25,737 nucleotides of DNA from JALHTG01 sp964653695 (GCA_964653695.1 CAZZFQ010000014.1:1-25737); one strand, 5' to 3'; shown: positions 14,708-23,055, counted from the stretch's first letter. Made by a program: numbers and translations. The notes: generated by a model from the letters alone, not told the origin.

Positions 14708-15979
14708 TTGCGTCGAACGGAGGCTTCTTTCCTGAGTTCCGGCACCATTCTGGACCGCGTCTTCAATAGGTTCTTGTCAGGCACAAAGATCTTTGCGAAC
14801 AGAGATGTCCTTCGCCACGACTACATGCCGGACGCGTTGCCGCACCGAGACGAGCATATACACAAACTCGGCGCTATAGTCGCCCCCGCCCTCAGTGGTT
14901 CCAAGATTTCAAACACTTTTATTTACGGAAAGACAGGTACGGGGAAGACGGCCGTTGCAAAACTTGTTCTTTCACACCTAGAGAGGAAGGCGTCTGAAAC
15001 AGGCGCACCGATCCGGGTGTCCTACGTCAACTGTCGTTTGGCGGGAACGAACTACCGCGTTCTTGCAGAGCTATGTCACGCACTATCGGTCAATGTTCCC
15101 TTCACAGGATTGGCGTCCGGTGAGGTGTTCGACCGGTTCCGCAACTCACTGGCGTCGGTGAAACGGTGCATGATAGTGGTCCTTGATGAGGTTGATGCCT
15201 TGGTGAAGCGTCAGAACGACGACGGCCTCCTATATGAGATGACGAGGATAAACGAATCCTTGAGAGGAAGTTGGATAGGGATCGTTGGCATATCGAATGA
15301 TCTTCACTTCAAGGACTTCCTCGACCCGAGGGTTCTGAGTTCACTGAGTGAAGAGGAACTCGTCTTCCGCCCGTACTTGGCGGACGAACTGTATGACATA
15401 TTGCTTGCTCGGGCGAAGCTGGCGTTCGTTGAGAATGCACTGCCAGAATCATCGTTAAGATTGTGCTCTGCTCTTGCGGCGGGAGAACATGGGGACGCTC
15501 GAAGGGCCCTAGACCTGTTGCGTGTTGCTGCTGAGCTTGCGGAGAGAGAAGGCGCGAGCGCTGTTGGTGAGGACCACGTGAAGCTAGCGCAGCGGAAGAT
15601 CGAAGACGATAGAGTTGCTGAGGTCCTGAGATCGCTACCCCTTCACTCCAAAGTAGTTCTCGTAGCGGCGTATCTCATTAGCAACCAGACGAGTGCAGGC
15701 GCCGTCACTGGCGACGTCTACAACGTCTATGAGGAACTCTGTGGGACAACGAACGTAGAGCCCCTCACACAGAGGAGGGTGAGTGGACTCCTTAACGAGC
15801 TTGACCTGATGGGGATCCTGAATGCCCGTGTGGTGAGCCTCGGTCGACATGGCAGGACGAAGAAGATACGGCTAGGCATTTCCTCCAAAGCGTTGTTGGA
15901 CATATTTGCGGATGAGGCGCTGATTTCGCGCCTGACATCATACTCGCCGCGTTGCCTTGAGAGGCGACGTAGAGCTTAA
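14708..15979 (+). CDS. orc1/cdc6: Orc1/Cdc6 replication initiator
   Basis: The 423-residue AAA+ ATPase binds origin boxes and helps load MCM. It has the N-terminal IFANRDVLRHDYMPDALPHRDE segment typical of archaeal Orc1 (split here by the usual conserved HDY-P-LPHR). Walker A is GKTGTGKT at 74-81, Walker B VVLDEVD with D160-E161, sensor 1 GIVGISND with N197, and sensor 2 HGDARRALDLLR near R265. A winged-helix domain covers about 310-410. The TTG start at 14708 has AGGT about 6 bases upstream; no ATG gives a full N-terminus. It adjoins the ORB elements. The 3' end overlaps the convergent DUF99 gene by 42 bases. Confidence 0.96.
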   Translation: MRRTEASFLSSGTILDRVFNRFLSGTKIFANRDVLRHDYMPDALPHRDEHIHKLGAIVAPALSGSKISNTFIYGKTGTGKTAVAKLVLSHLERKASETGAPIRVSYVNCRLAGTNYRVLAELCHALSVNVPFTGLASGEVFDRFRNSLASVKRCMIVVLDEVDALVKRQNDDGLLYEMTRINESLRGSWIGIVGISNDLHFKDFLDPRVLSSLSEEELVFRPYLADELYDILLARAKLAFVENALPESSLRLCSALAAGEHGDARRALDLLRVAAELAEREGASAVGEDHVKLAQRKIEDDRVAEVLRSLPLHSKVVLVAAYLISNQTSAGAVTGDVYNVYEELCGTTNVEPLTQRRVSGLLNELDLMGILNARVVSLGRHGRTKKIRLGISSKALLDIFADEALISRLTSYSPRCLERRRRA

Positions 15980-16531
15980 CGCCCGTGCAACGATCCTCGC
16001 AATTCGTAAAGGTTCCGGCCTCTTTCCGAAAACAATGAGACTCCGTAGCACGGCCCTAGTTATCTTCACCGATAGGCCCACCGAGTAGAAGTACAGCATC
16101 CCTTTGTTACCAAGTTGTAGGGCTGCAGGTGAGCTCATCAGGTCGAAGACCCTCAGTTTACGCCTCCAATCCGGGAAGTGCTGTGTGAGCGCCTCGCGGA
16201 CGGCTCGTAGTCGAGGTTTCTCAGGATTGGCTACGAGAATCGGTAACTTGAGTTGTCTGTGGAGCTTGTAAGGGTCGATCACGTTGAATCCGCCGAGTGA
16301 GACGGAAGGCAGCATGACCAGATCAATACCTTTGGAGCGTCTGGCAAGCGAGATGACCTTCTCTGTGCCATCTGTCCCGTCGACATTTATCCAGTCAAGC
16401 ATTACCTGCTCGATGGCGTTGCGGGTGACCACAACGCCGACTAGAAGACAGTATCTGTCGGCCTTCGAGAACGATCCGTCCTCAACTGCCAGCACCCTCG
16501 AGAGTGAGTTGTTACTCCTTTGTGAAGTCAA
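15938..16531 (-). CDS. DUF99 family protein (endonuclease V-like fold)
   Basis: The 197-residue protein shows the DUF99/COG1628 signature: SRVLAVEDGSF, then CLLVGVVVTR, VMLDWINVDGTDGTEKVISL, DLVMLPSVSLGGFNVIDPYKL, and LPILVANPEKPRLRAVREAL. The family is related by fold to endonuclease V, but its activity is not established. The TTG start at 16531 with AGGTAAG about 7 bases upstream overlaps the end of DP1 by 20 bases, so it is probably co-translated with the polymerase small subunit. Its 3' end overlaps orc1/cdc6 by 42 bases from the opposite strand. The coupling to PolD suggests a link to DNA metabolism, which is inferred. Confidence 0.88.
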   Translation of the reverse strand: MTSQRSNNSLSRVLAVEDGSFSKADRYCLLVGVVVTRNAIEQVMLDWINVDGTDGTEKVISLARRSKGIDLVMLPSVSLGGFNVIDPYKLHRQLKLPILVANPEKPRLRAVREALTQHFPDWRRKLRVFDLMSSPAALQLGNKGMLYFYSVGLSVKITRAVLRSLIVFGKRPEPLRIARIVARALSSTSPLKATRRV

Positions 16532-17996
16532 CTTGGCTTACCTGTAGAGTCTGCAGATTGAGTACAGGCAGAATTCCAGGGGTCGGGATAAGCCCCATCT
16601 TTCGCTGATATTCTGTCTGGTTTTGCCATGCTCCAGAATTCACAATGACGGTGCCTCGATATTCTTTGTGCTTCAAGACGTGAACGTGGCCAGCGTGAAA
16701 GACATCTGGCACTTCACGTATCACCAGACGGTCCTCCTTTTCCGGAACGATCGAAGTTCTCTTTCCATACTCGGGCGCCAAATGGCGGCACCTCAGGAGG
16801 TGCTCCATGGCCCTATCGGAGTTCTGGAAAGTAAGCCCAGGGACCGTTGCCACCACATCGTCGAGCGATCGGCCGTGATAGACCAAGAACTCTACTCCAT
16901 GCAACTGCAGTCGTGAAGGATTTCCCAAGGCGTTGATACTTCTCGAATCGTATACGGGCTCAGCATACTCCTTCGCCACTGCCGGTTGCGGAAGTGCTTG
17001 TCTGGTGGCATCATGGTTTCCTGGTATGAATACCACTTCGATGTAGTCAGGTATTTGTTCGATGAATTGCGCTGCAACTTTGTATTGAACGTAAACGTCC
17101 GGGATCGCTAGCTCACGGTCTTGGTCCGGATATACTCCCACGCCGTCGACCAGGTCACCGGCGATCACAACATACTTGACTCGGCCTGCAAGATCACGTT
17201 GAGCGGGCGTACCGGCCTTTCCATTCAACCACAGAATTAGTTTAGTGAATTCCTCACGCAAGAAAGTCCTACTTCCGACGTGAATGTCCGATAACAATGC
17301 GGCGAGCACGGGTTCGTCTGATCGGTTGGGCTTACGTTCCGGTATGTCTGGAAGGCTTAGTCTTTCGCAAATAAAGACCTCTCCCCTCCCTCGGATAGCT
17401 TCGATGTAAACGACCTGATCCAAAGGTGCGCTCTGAGCCGTTGCGAACGCGTCGACATTGTTCTTTTGCACCATTACGGTGGCCGAATTCTCATCATCCT
17501 CTACGTTCAGAAAGATCTGTGCAGTTCGTGCTCTCCTATCCATGATCATTGCGATGAACCTGACTTTTTCATTGAGCCGAGCTTCCAGTGCCCGGCCGAC
17601 TGTCCCGGCGGCGCGGGCGTCTAACCGTTCATTAAGAATCTCTCGAAGCTTCCTGAACCTCGTTCGGAAATACCGACAGAAATCATCTACAGTTGCTTTC
17701 GACCCCATCTCTAGGTCTTGATCATCCAGAATCTGAAGACGCGGGCTAACCTCCTTAGCATAAGGGACCGTTGTAGCAATACCATTGGGCAGGACAACTG
17801 TCAGACTAGGTCTTTCCTCTGGACTGATTTTGAGAGCAACCTTCTCGAGGAGGGCCTTACCGATTATGGGTGGCGAAAGCTTTTCTTTGTTTGCCTCGTT
17901 CACAATCGCCAGTGTGAGTTGCTCTAGGTCAAGTTTCTCGTCGAAGAGACGCAGTAGATCAAGGCAATCTTTGTCTAGCTGGTAGCCAGCTGCCAC
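16512..17996 (-). CDS. polB: DNA polymerase D small subunit DP1 (3'-5' exonuclease)
   Basis: The 494-residue protein is the Mre11-like proofreading subunit of PolD. An N-terminal helical part and an OB-fold region (about 100-220) precede a calcineurin-type phosphoesterase domain. The metal motifs are DIHVGS (D237, H239), GDLVDG (D281), GNHD (N327, H328), YHG (H374) and HAGHVH (H434, H437, H439); all are present, so exonuclease activity is expected. The start is uncertain. The GTG at 17996 has no good ribosome binding site, and the frame stays open upstream to a TGA at 18084-18086. That stretch encodes plausible helix (SERIRAALKSVV) but contains no ATG, GTG or TTG. Confidence 0.96.
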   Translation of the reverse strand: MAAGYQLDKDCLDLLRLFDEKLDLEQLTLAIVNEANKEKLSPPIIGKALLEKVALKISPEERPSLTVVLPNGIATTVPYAKEVSPRLQILDDQDLEMGSKATVDDFCRYFRTRFRKLREILNERLDARAAGTVGRALEARLNEKVRFIAMIMDRRARTAQIFLNVEDDENSATVMVQKNNVDAFATAQSAPLDQVVYIEAIRGRGEVFICERLSLPDIPERKPNRSDEPVLAALLSDIHVGSRTFLREEFTKLILWLNGKAGTPAQRDLAGRVKYVVIAGDLVDGVGVYPDQDRELAIPDVYVQYKVAAQFIEQIPDYIEVVFIPGNHDATRQALPQPAVAKEYAEPVYDSRSINALGNPSRLQLHGVEFLVYHGRSLDDVVATVPGLTFQNSDRAMEHLLRCRHLAPEYGKRTSIVPEKEDRLVIREVPDVFHAGHVHVLKHKEYRGTVIVNSGAWQNQTEYQRKMGLIPTPGILPVLNLQTLQVSQVDFTKE

Positions 17997-18196
17997 GACA
18001 GATTTCAGGGCCGCCCTGATCCTTTCTGACGTTTGCGTCTCCCTCTGACGGCCTTGAGTTGGGCTTGGCCTTTCTTGAATCTTTCACCTGAGACGTGGCC
18101 ACATGGTTTTGATGCTTCTTGGTGCTTGCCACAGTCTTTAGTAACGGGGATTCCGTTAGAATGCAAATCTTCTATGTGAGTTGGATGTGAGAGGAC

Positions 18197-18859
18197 GTGA
18201 AGAGAGCTGAGCTTGCGCGATTGATAGATCACACCAACCTGAAGCCGGACGCAACGGACACCGACATAATTCGCCTCTGCAAGGAGGCAAGAACCTATGG
18301 GTTCAAGGCTGCTGTTGTGAACCCGGCGAATGTTAGACCGGCAGCGCAGCTCCTGCGTGATTCGAAGGTAGCTGTTTGTTCGGTCGTTGGGTTCCCTTTA
18401 GGAGCAACCACGTCTGACACGAAAAAATTCGAAGCAGAAGAAGCAATCGGAAATGGCGCGTCCGAGATAGATATGGTAGCTAATGTAGGGGCTCTGAAGT
18501 CGGGGCTCCTAGATGACGTGAGGACGGATATGCGGTCAGTGGCCTCGGCAGTGAAGGGGAGAGGTTTGGTCCTCAAGGTCATTATCGAGGCCTGTTTTCT
18601 GACGGACTATGAGAAGGTCAACGTATGTTTGCTCGCGAAAGATGTTGGAGTTGACTTTGTGAAGTCTTCGACAGGCTTCGCGGGAGGTGCGAAAGTCGAG
18701 GACATTCGACTTATGCGCAAAACGGTCGGCGATTCTTTGGGCGTCAAGGCGGCTGGCGGCATAAAGTCGTACTCGGACGCAATCGCGATGATTGAAGCCG
18801 GTGCATCGCGGATCGGGACATCCTCTGGCGTGAGAATTATTGAGGAATGTCCGGAGTGA
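18197..18859 (+). CDS. deoC: Deoxyribose-phosphate aldolase
   Basis: The 220-residue TIM-barrel class I aldolase cleaves 2-deoxyribose-5-phosphate to glyceraldehyde-3-phosphate and acetaldehyde. The catalytic residues are visible as D92 in GASEIDMVANVG, the Schiff-base K156 in GVDFVKSSTGF and K184 in GVKAAGGIKSY. The N-terminal LARLIDHTNLKPDAT motif is also typical. The start is a GTG; GAGG sits only 2 bases before it, so initiation may rely on a different upstream element. The gene is divergent from DP1 and convergent with the CPBP gene. It would serve deoxynucleoside salvage or the archaeal pentose route. Confidence 0.95.
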   Translation: MKRAELARLIDHTNLKPDATDTDIIRLCKEARTYGFKAAVVNPANVRPAAQLLRDSKVAVCSVVGFPLGATTSDTKKFEAEEAIGNGASEIDMVANVGALKSGLLDDVRTDMRSVASAVKGRGLVLKVIIEACFLTDYEKVNVCLLAKDVGVDFVKSSTGFAGGAKVEDIRLMRKTVGDSLGVKAAGGIKSYSDAIAMIEAGASRIGTSSGVRIIEECPE

Positions 18860-18885
18860 GCCACCATTTGTGGTCCGTTAATGTG

Positions 18886-19671
18886 TCAGTGTGTACGAAC
18901 CAACCTATGGTGAATTAGGTAGATAGCAAACCCTGCTGTTGTGAGAAGGCCTAGTACTAGGATAATGAAGGCTCCGGTGTCGACAGCGCCGCTTGGATAT
19001 AAGAAAGACAGGGGCAACAGCATGTCCGTAAACCCATGAACCGCAATGAGTGGGAGAATGCACCCCATCTTCACATACGCTACACCAAACAGCATTCCCG
19101 TAAGAAGCACGTCTATGTGCTGCCATATGCCAGTAGACCCCAAGACTGGTAAGAACCAAAGATGAAGTGAACTCCACATAAGTGCGCTCATTATGACGGC
19201 AAATAGCTGGCCTTTTCTTAGTAACCGAGTTAGAATGTACCCTCTGAACGTCACTTCTTCTCCGAATCCAGCGAAGACGACTGATGTAAAAATCATGTAC
19301 CAATACGCAGCTCTTGGGAGGCCTTGAAACGCCGTCTGTACCGCTCCTGGATTATATCGAGCTCCTTCAGGCAATCTCGGTGTCAGATATTCTCCTACGG
19401 TAAACAATGACGCGCTCAGAACGTATGACAGGAAGTTCAAGACGAGCGTCGACGCGATGAGCCTAATCAAAGAGATCCTAACGAATCCAGTGGATGACCA
19501 GAAACCTGTTTTCTCAAGAACTCTGGCGCAGAAAACTATGATCAGCAGTGGTATGGCGAACACTAGAATTTGAAGCGCGACACGTGAAGGGAATGTGCTC
19601 GCAATTCGATCGGCAACTTGGTTGAGGATCAAGGAGGCTAACGATCCCAAATATACAACGGCTGGACCCAT
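18886..19671 (-). CDS. CPBP (CAAX-protease-like) intramembrane metalloprotease
   Basis: The 261-residue multi-pass membrane protein shows the three conserved motifs of the Abi/CPBP family. EEVTFR (E138, E139, R143) is followed by the WSSLH motif with H170 and VHGFTD with H212. These residues would form an intramembrane metal or glutamate-activated protease site. Substrates of archaeal members are generally unknown; prenyl-protein processing and bacteriocin-type immunity are known only for some relatives. The ATG start has AAGGAT upstream. It follows the aldo/keto reductase gene by 67 bases on the same strand, so the two may be co-transcribed. Confidence 0.88.
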   Translation of the reverse strand: MGPAVVYLGSLASLILNQVADRIASTFPSRVALQILVFAIPLLIIVFCARVLEKTGFWSSTGFVRISLIRLIASTLVLNFLSYVLSASLFTVGEYLTPRLPEGARYNPGAVQTAFQGLPRAAYWYMIFTSVVFAGFGEEVTFRGYILTRLLRKGQLFAVIMSALMWSSLHLWFLPVLGSTGIWQHIDVLLTGMLFGVAYVKMGCILPLIAVHGFTDMLLPLSFLYPSGAVDTGAFIILVLGLLTTAGFAIYLIHHRLVRTH

Positions 19672-19738
19672 CCACCATATCCTTGATCCTCGGGTCGATA
19701 ATTCGGTCTGCGTTCGATCCGCCTCCCGAGATGCGCTC

Positions 19739-20767
19739 TCAAGTTACGATATGCCCATAGTGCTCACGGAGCCATTCTACCTTTTCAGCCATGAGTTCCA
19801 GTATGGGAAGTTGGTACGGACATTTCGATTCGCACTCTCGGCATTGCTGACATTTTTCGTATCTTTCTATGGTGTCTCGGTTTCTCGTATACCAACCATC
19901 CCAACCCATTCGTTTGATGAACGTGTCCACTCTCAGAAGGGATGATATCGGGATGTGCTCAGGGCATGGTTGACAGTATTCGCATGCTCTGCAGAACAGG
20001 CGTCCCAGGACCTTTGCCTGCTGTTCTAGCCGGTTCTCTGCCTCTCTATCTAGTGTTAGCCTCATGCTTCCGACTGCTGCGTTCTGTTCAACCTCTTGAG
20101 TCGAGCATACTCCTGGTACGACGGTTGAGATGGGTTGCATAAGCACGAACTTCAGCGCCTCTACGGCGTTTGTGAAGGATCCTCCGCCGAGCGGCTTCAT
20201 TATGATCGTCCCTATGTCCTGTCTGTTGGCGAGCGGGATAAGTTCCTGAAGGGGCGTGCGCTCTACATAGTTCAGTGGGACCATTACTGTGTCGAATTCG
20301 CCGCTGTTTATTGCTTGGACAAGAACGCTTGGCCTGTGGCTCGTTATTCCAATGAAGTCGACTCTTCCCTCTCGTCGAGCGGCCTTGAAGGTGTCTAGGG
20401 CGCCTCCACGCTCCATGACCTTCTTCAAGGCTTCGTCGCTACTTACGTTATGGAGCTGGTACAAGTCCACACTTGAGGTTCCAAGCAGCGAGAGACTTGT
20501 GCGAAGGTCTTTTTCCACCTGCTCAGCAGTCCGTGCCACCGTCTTAGTTGCAATCACGCATTTGCTTCGTTGCCCTTTGATCGCCTCTCCAATCCTTTCT
20601 TCACTTGTTGTGTAAGCTCGCGCCGTATCCAGGAAGTTGATTCCCAGGTCCAAGGACGTTTTAACCACAGCCACTGCCTCTTTGTGGCTGACGGTCTGTA
20701 TAGGAATGCCCCCAAAGCCCACTTCCGAGACTTTCAGTTTAGTTCTACCGAGGATTCTGTATCGCAT
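19739..20767 (-). CDS. Aldo/keto reductase with C-terminal iron-sulfur domain
   Basis: The 342-residue protein has an aldo/keto reductase barrel with the catalytic tetrad D47, Y52, K75 and H106 visible in LDTARAY, ATKT and YQLHNV. A C-terminal ferredoxin-like region carries Cys 259, 262, 265, 268 (CRACEYCQPCP) and 306, 309, 312, 316 (CQQCRECESKCP), enough for two [4Fe-4S] clusters. Such fusions occur in anaerobes and suggest electron exchange with ferredoxin rather than, or besides, NADPH. The substrate is not predictable. It is divergent from the CoA-binding gene and upstream of the CPBP gene. Confidence 0.92.
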   Translation of the reverse strand: MRYRILGRTKLKVSEVGFGGIPIQTVSHKEAVAVVKTSLDLGINFLDTARAYTTSEERIGEAIKGQRSKCVIATKTVARTAEQVEKDLRTSLSLLGTSSVDLYQLHNVSSDEALKKVMERGGALDTFKAARREGRVDFIGITSHRPSVLVQAINSGEFDTVMVPLNYVERTPLQELIPLANRQDIGTIIMKPLGGGSFTNAVEALKFVLMQPISTVVPGVCSTQEVEQNAAVGSMRLTLDREAENRLEQQAKVLGRLFCRACEYCQPCPEHIPISSLLRVDTFIKRMGWDGWYTRNRDTIERYEKCQQCRECESKCPYQLPILELMAEKVEWLREHYGHIVT

Positions 20768-20860
20768 CAGGCATCACTGACATATAGCTGGGACCGCTTT
20801 CAGGTTTTCACTCAGTCCTTTAAGGCACTCGGTCAAAGAGGAATCAACGAGGTTTACGTG

Positions 20861-21316
20861 ATGAGCTCGGATGAGGAGATCCGAAGAATACTCTCAAGCC
20901 ACAAAACTGTAGCAGTTGTAGGCATATCAAAGGATCCGCATAAGGACAGTCGAAGAGTCGCGGCGTACCTCGAGGGTCATGGCTACCGAGTCGTACCAAT
21001 CAATCCAGCTGCTACATCAATCATGGGACTAAGTACCTATCCTAGCCTAGACGAGGTCCCTGACGGGTTGGCTGGGGAAATAGAGGTTGTTGATGTTTTT
21101 CGGAGGTCTAAAGATGTTCCTGATGTGGTTGACCAAGCGATTAGACTAAAGAAGAAGTTTGGCAAGCTGAGAATTGTATGGATGCAGTTAGGAATAGTAA
21201 ACGCCGATGCTGCCACAGCCGCATCGAGGGCTGGTCTGACCGTCGTGATGGATCGCTGCATGGCTCAAGAACACTGTCGGTTGATAGGAGGACGCTCCAC
21301 AACCAATGCTGATTGA
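20861..21316 (+). CDS. CoA-binding (Rossmann-like) domain protein
   Basis: The product is 151 residues from the ATG at 20861. GTG at 20858, 5 bases after GAGG, is an alternative; the frame is open further upstream into the divergent gene but is not convincing there. TVAVVGISKDPHKDSRRVA, YRVVPINPAA, LDEVP and IEVVDVFRR precede the WMQLGIVN and DRCMAQEH blocks typical of stand-alone CoA_binding domain proteins (COG1832/YccU-like). They bind CoA or a related nucleotide in a Rossmann fold. The physiological role is not well defined. It overlaps the tatD-like gene by 11 bases. Confidence 0.9.
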   Translation: MSSDEEIRRILSSHKTVAVVGISKDPHKDSRRVAAYLEGHGYRVVPINPAATSIMGLSTYPSLDEVPDGLAGEIEVVDVFRRSKDVPDVVDQAIRLKKKFGKLRIVWMQLGIVNADAATAASRAGLTVVMDRCMAQEHCRLIGGRSTTNAD

Positions 21317-22064
21317 TACCCATGCACATTTGCAATGGCCGTCATTCGACTCGGACAGGACAGAGGTTATTGCGCGTGCGGCGATGAAGAACATCATGGT
21401 AATTGTGAACGTCGGATATGACTTGGCGGCGTGCAGGCAGGCTATAGGCATCGCAGAACAACACGAAGGCGTAGTCGCAGCAGTTGGGATCCATCCACAC
21501 AACGCCAACACATTTACCGATGGTACACTAAGGGCTCTGCGTAACCTAGCAAAGGAGAGCAAGGTTGTCGCGGTCGGCGAGATAGGTCTGGATTTCTATC
21601 GGAATCTTTCACCAAATGATCATCAAATGGAAGCGTTTGACCGGCAACTGGCTTTGGCAGAGGACCTATCTCTTCCCGTCGTAATCCACCAAAGGGATGC
21701 AGCCCAAGAAACACTCAAGGTTCTGCAAGGATTCTCCGGGAAGAGGACCCTGATGCACTGCTGGTCTGGAGGTTTGGATACCGCATCGTCATACGTGAAG
21801 CTTGGATGCATGATCTCATTGGCCGGGCCCGTCACATTTCCCAACGCTCGCCGCTTGCACGAAGTGGCAAAGAATATCCCCATAAGTAGTCTTGTTCTTG
21901 AAACAGACTCGCCTTGGCTCGCCCCGCAACCGTATAGGGGCAGAAGAAACGAGCCAAGTTTTCTCGTCTCGATAGCAGACGCTGTTGCCGAACTGAGGGG
22001 AGTTGATGCACAGGCGATATCTGATGTCACAACGGAAAATGCCAAGCGGTTCTTTTCGATTTAG
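21306..22064 (+). CDS. tatD: TatD-family metal-dependent hydrolase (DNase)
   Basis: The 252-residue TIM-barrel hydrolase has the complete TatD metal set: H6 and H8 (DTHAH), E92 (GEIGLDFYR), H128 (VIHQRDA), H151 (LMHCWSGG) and D201 (LETDSPWL). Members are 3'-5' exonucleases or DNases implicated in DNA repair and RNA trimming. The ATG lies inside the end of the CoA-binding gene (11-base overlap). AGGAGG sits about 14 bases upstream, so translational coupling is likely. It is the last gene of this plus-strand pair and faces the surface-protein gene. Confidence 0.94.
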   Translation: MLIDTHAHLQWPSFDSDRTEVIARAAMKNIMVIVNVGYDLAACRQAIGIAEQHEGVVAAVGIHPHNANTFTDGTLRALRNLAKESKVVAVGEIGLDFYRNLSPNDHQMEAFDRQLALAEDLSLPVVIHQRDAAQETLKVLQGFSGKRTLMHCWSGGLDTASSYVKLGCMISLAGPVTFPNARRLHEVAKNIPISSLVLETDSPWLAPQPYRGRRNEPSFLVSIADAVAELRGVDAQAISDVTTENAKRFFSI

Positions 22065-22142
22065 AGAGGATAGTCAGCTATTCACCTAGTGCTTGTTCGA
22101 TCAGGCGACACATGGGAATAGGTGGGCAGAAAGGAGAAGTTT

Positions 22143-22979
22143 TCACTTCTGTTTTGTCGGTCTCTGGAACCTTACGACTAGCGTTCCCTTCTTCTGTAGA
22201 TACATTAGTACCGCGAAAACCACTAGGGCCACAACTAGACAGTACGCTGCAACTCTCGTCAGGGCGAGAGCTTGGGTGAGGTTCTCGTTTTCTGCAATCA
22301 GTCTTTGGTGCTCCTCGTTTAGTCGAGTATATCTCGTATTCAATGTCGAGTAGTCTGAAGAAAGCTTGTTGTAGTCCGAGGTTAACTTGTCATAGTCGGC
22401 TTTGATTTGGGTGTACTCAGGCGTTGTAGCCAAGACGTATGTTAGGGGTCCGGTTTCCTTGTCTACAATATCCGTGTAGGTCCTCCAGCTGTAGTAGGAC
22501 GGGTACCACCACCACCAGTAACGAGTGGCGTTGTATCCCCACCAATATGGGTAGGAGTAGTAGTAAGAGTAGCTGTAGCTGTAACTGTAGGTTCTGACAG
22601 TTTCCGACGCCACCGCCATCAAGAAACTTCGCGGCGCATCTGTCGGGATCGCATATGCGGCGCTCTTCTGGAAGAAGTTCCCTGAGGCTACGCTAACCTG
22701 CCTAACGATCGATGTGCTTCCAATGGATCTGGGCTCTCCGGAGACGGAGTACACGAAGAATTCAACGGACAGGTCTTGGATTTCGCAATCCTTCTTTGCG
22801 GTTGCAGATATGGAGATTGTGATTGTTTCTCCAGGTTTTGCATTGTCAGGATGGGTAACATCAACATCGAAATAAGCCAATGAAAACCTTCTTTGACTAG
22901 GTGCTGCGCCTGCAGACACCATGTTCGCCAGAATAATGCTCAATGTTAGGAGGCTGACTATCGCTGGTAGCCTCTTCAA
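22143..22979 (-). CDS. Tyr/Trp-rich secreted protein with coiled-coil stalk and C-terminal membrane anchor
   Basis: The product is 279 residues from the TTG at 22979, which has GGTGA 5 bases upstream and gives MKRLPAIVSLLTLSIILANM as a signal peptide. A longer frame overlaps the dipeptidase gene and lacks a ribosome binding site. After the signal comes a beta-rich domain (about 30-128), then 38 residues containing 15 Tyr and 7 Trp (about 131-168). A heptad-like stalk follows (about 187-236: DYDKLTSDYNKLSSDY), then a membrane helix (about 240-260) and a basic cytoplasmic tail. It is probably displayed on the cell surface. I do not recognise a family. Confidence 0.78.
   Translation of the reverse strand: MKRLPAIVSLLTLSIILANMVSAGAAPSQRRFSLAYFDVDVTHPDNAKPGETITISISATAKKDCEIQDLSVEFFVYSVSGEPRSIGSTSIVRQVSVASGNFFQKSAAYAIPTDAPRSFLMAVASETVRTYSYSYSYSYYYSYPYWWGYNATRYWWWWYPSYYSWRTYTDIVDKETGPLTYVLATTPEYTQIKADYDKLTSDYNKLSSDYSTLNTRYTRLNEEHQRLIAENENLTQALALTRVAAYCLVVALVVFAVLMYLQKKGTLVVRFQRPTKQK
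22476..22589 (-). repeat. Low-complexity tract encoding an aromatic-rich segment
   Basis: Tandem hexamer-like units of the TACAGC/TACAGT type encode alternating Tyr-Ser. They are followed by codons for YPYWWGYN and RYWWWWYP. Twenty-two of the 38 encoded residues are Tyr or Trp. The repeat lies inside the surface-protein gene and could expand or contract by slippage. Confidence 0.75.
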
Positions 22980-23055
22980 TCCATTCACCGCTATGGAGGA
23001 GTTTTTGCTTCTATATGGGCGTTTCCCCGTGACATTACTGACCAGTTGGATCTTG

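Noticed and set aside
18005..18232. Minus-strand frame of 75 codons ending in a basic RGRRKRQKGSGRP tail upstream of DP1
   Set aside because: It overlaps the deoC start antisense and is in a different frame from DP1. The CGKH and CGH motifs are suggestive but too weak to call a gene.
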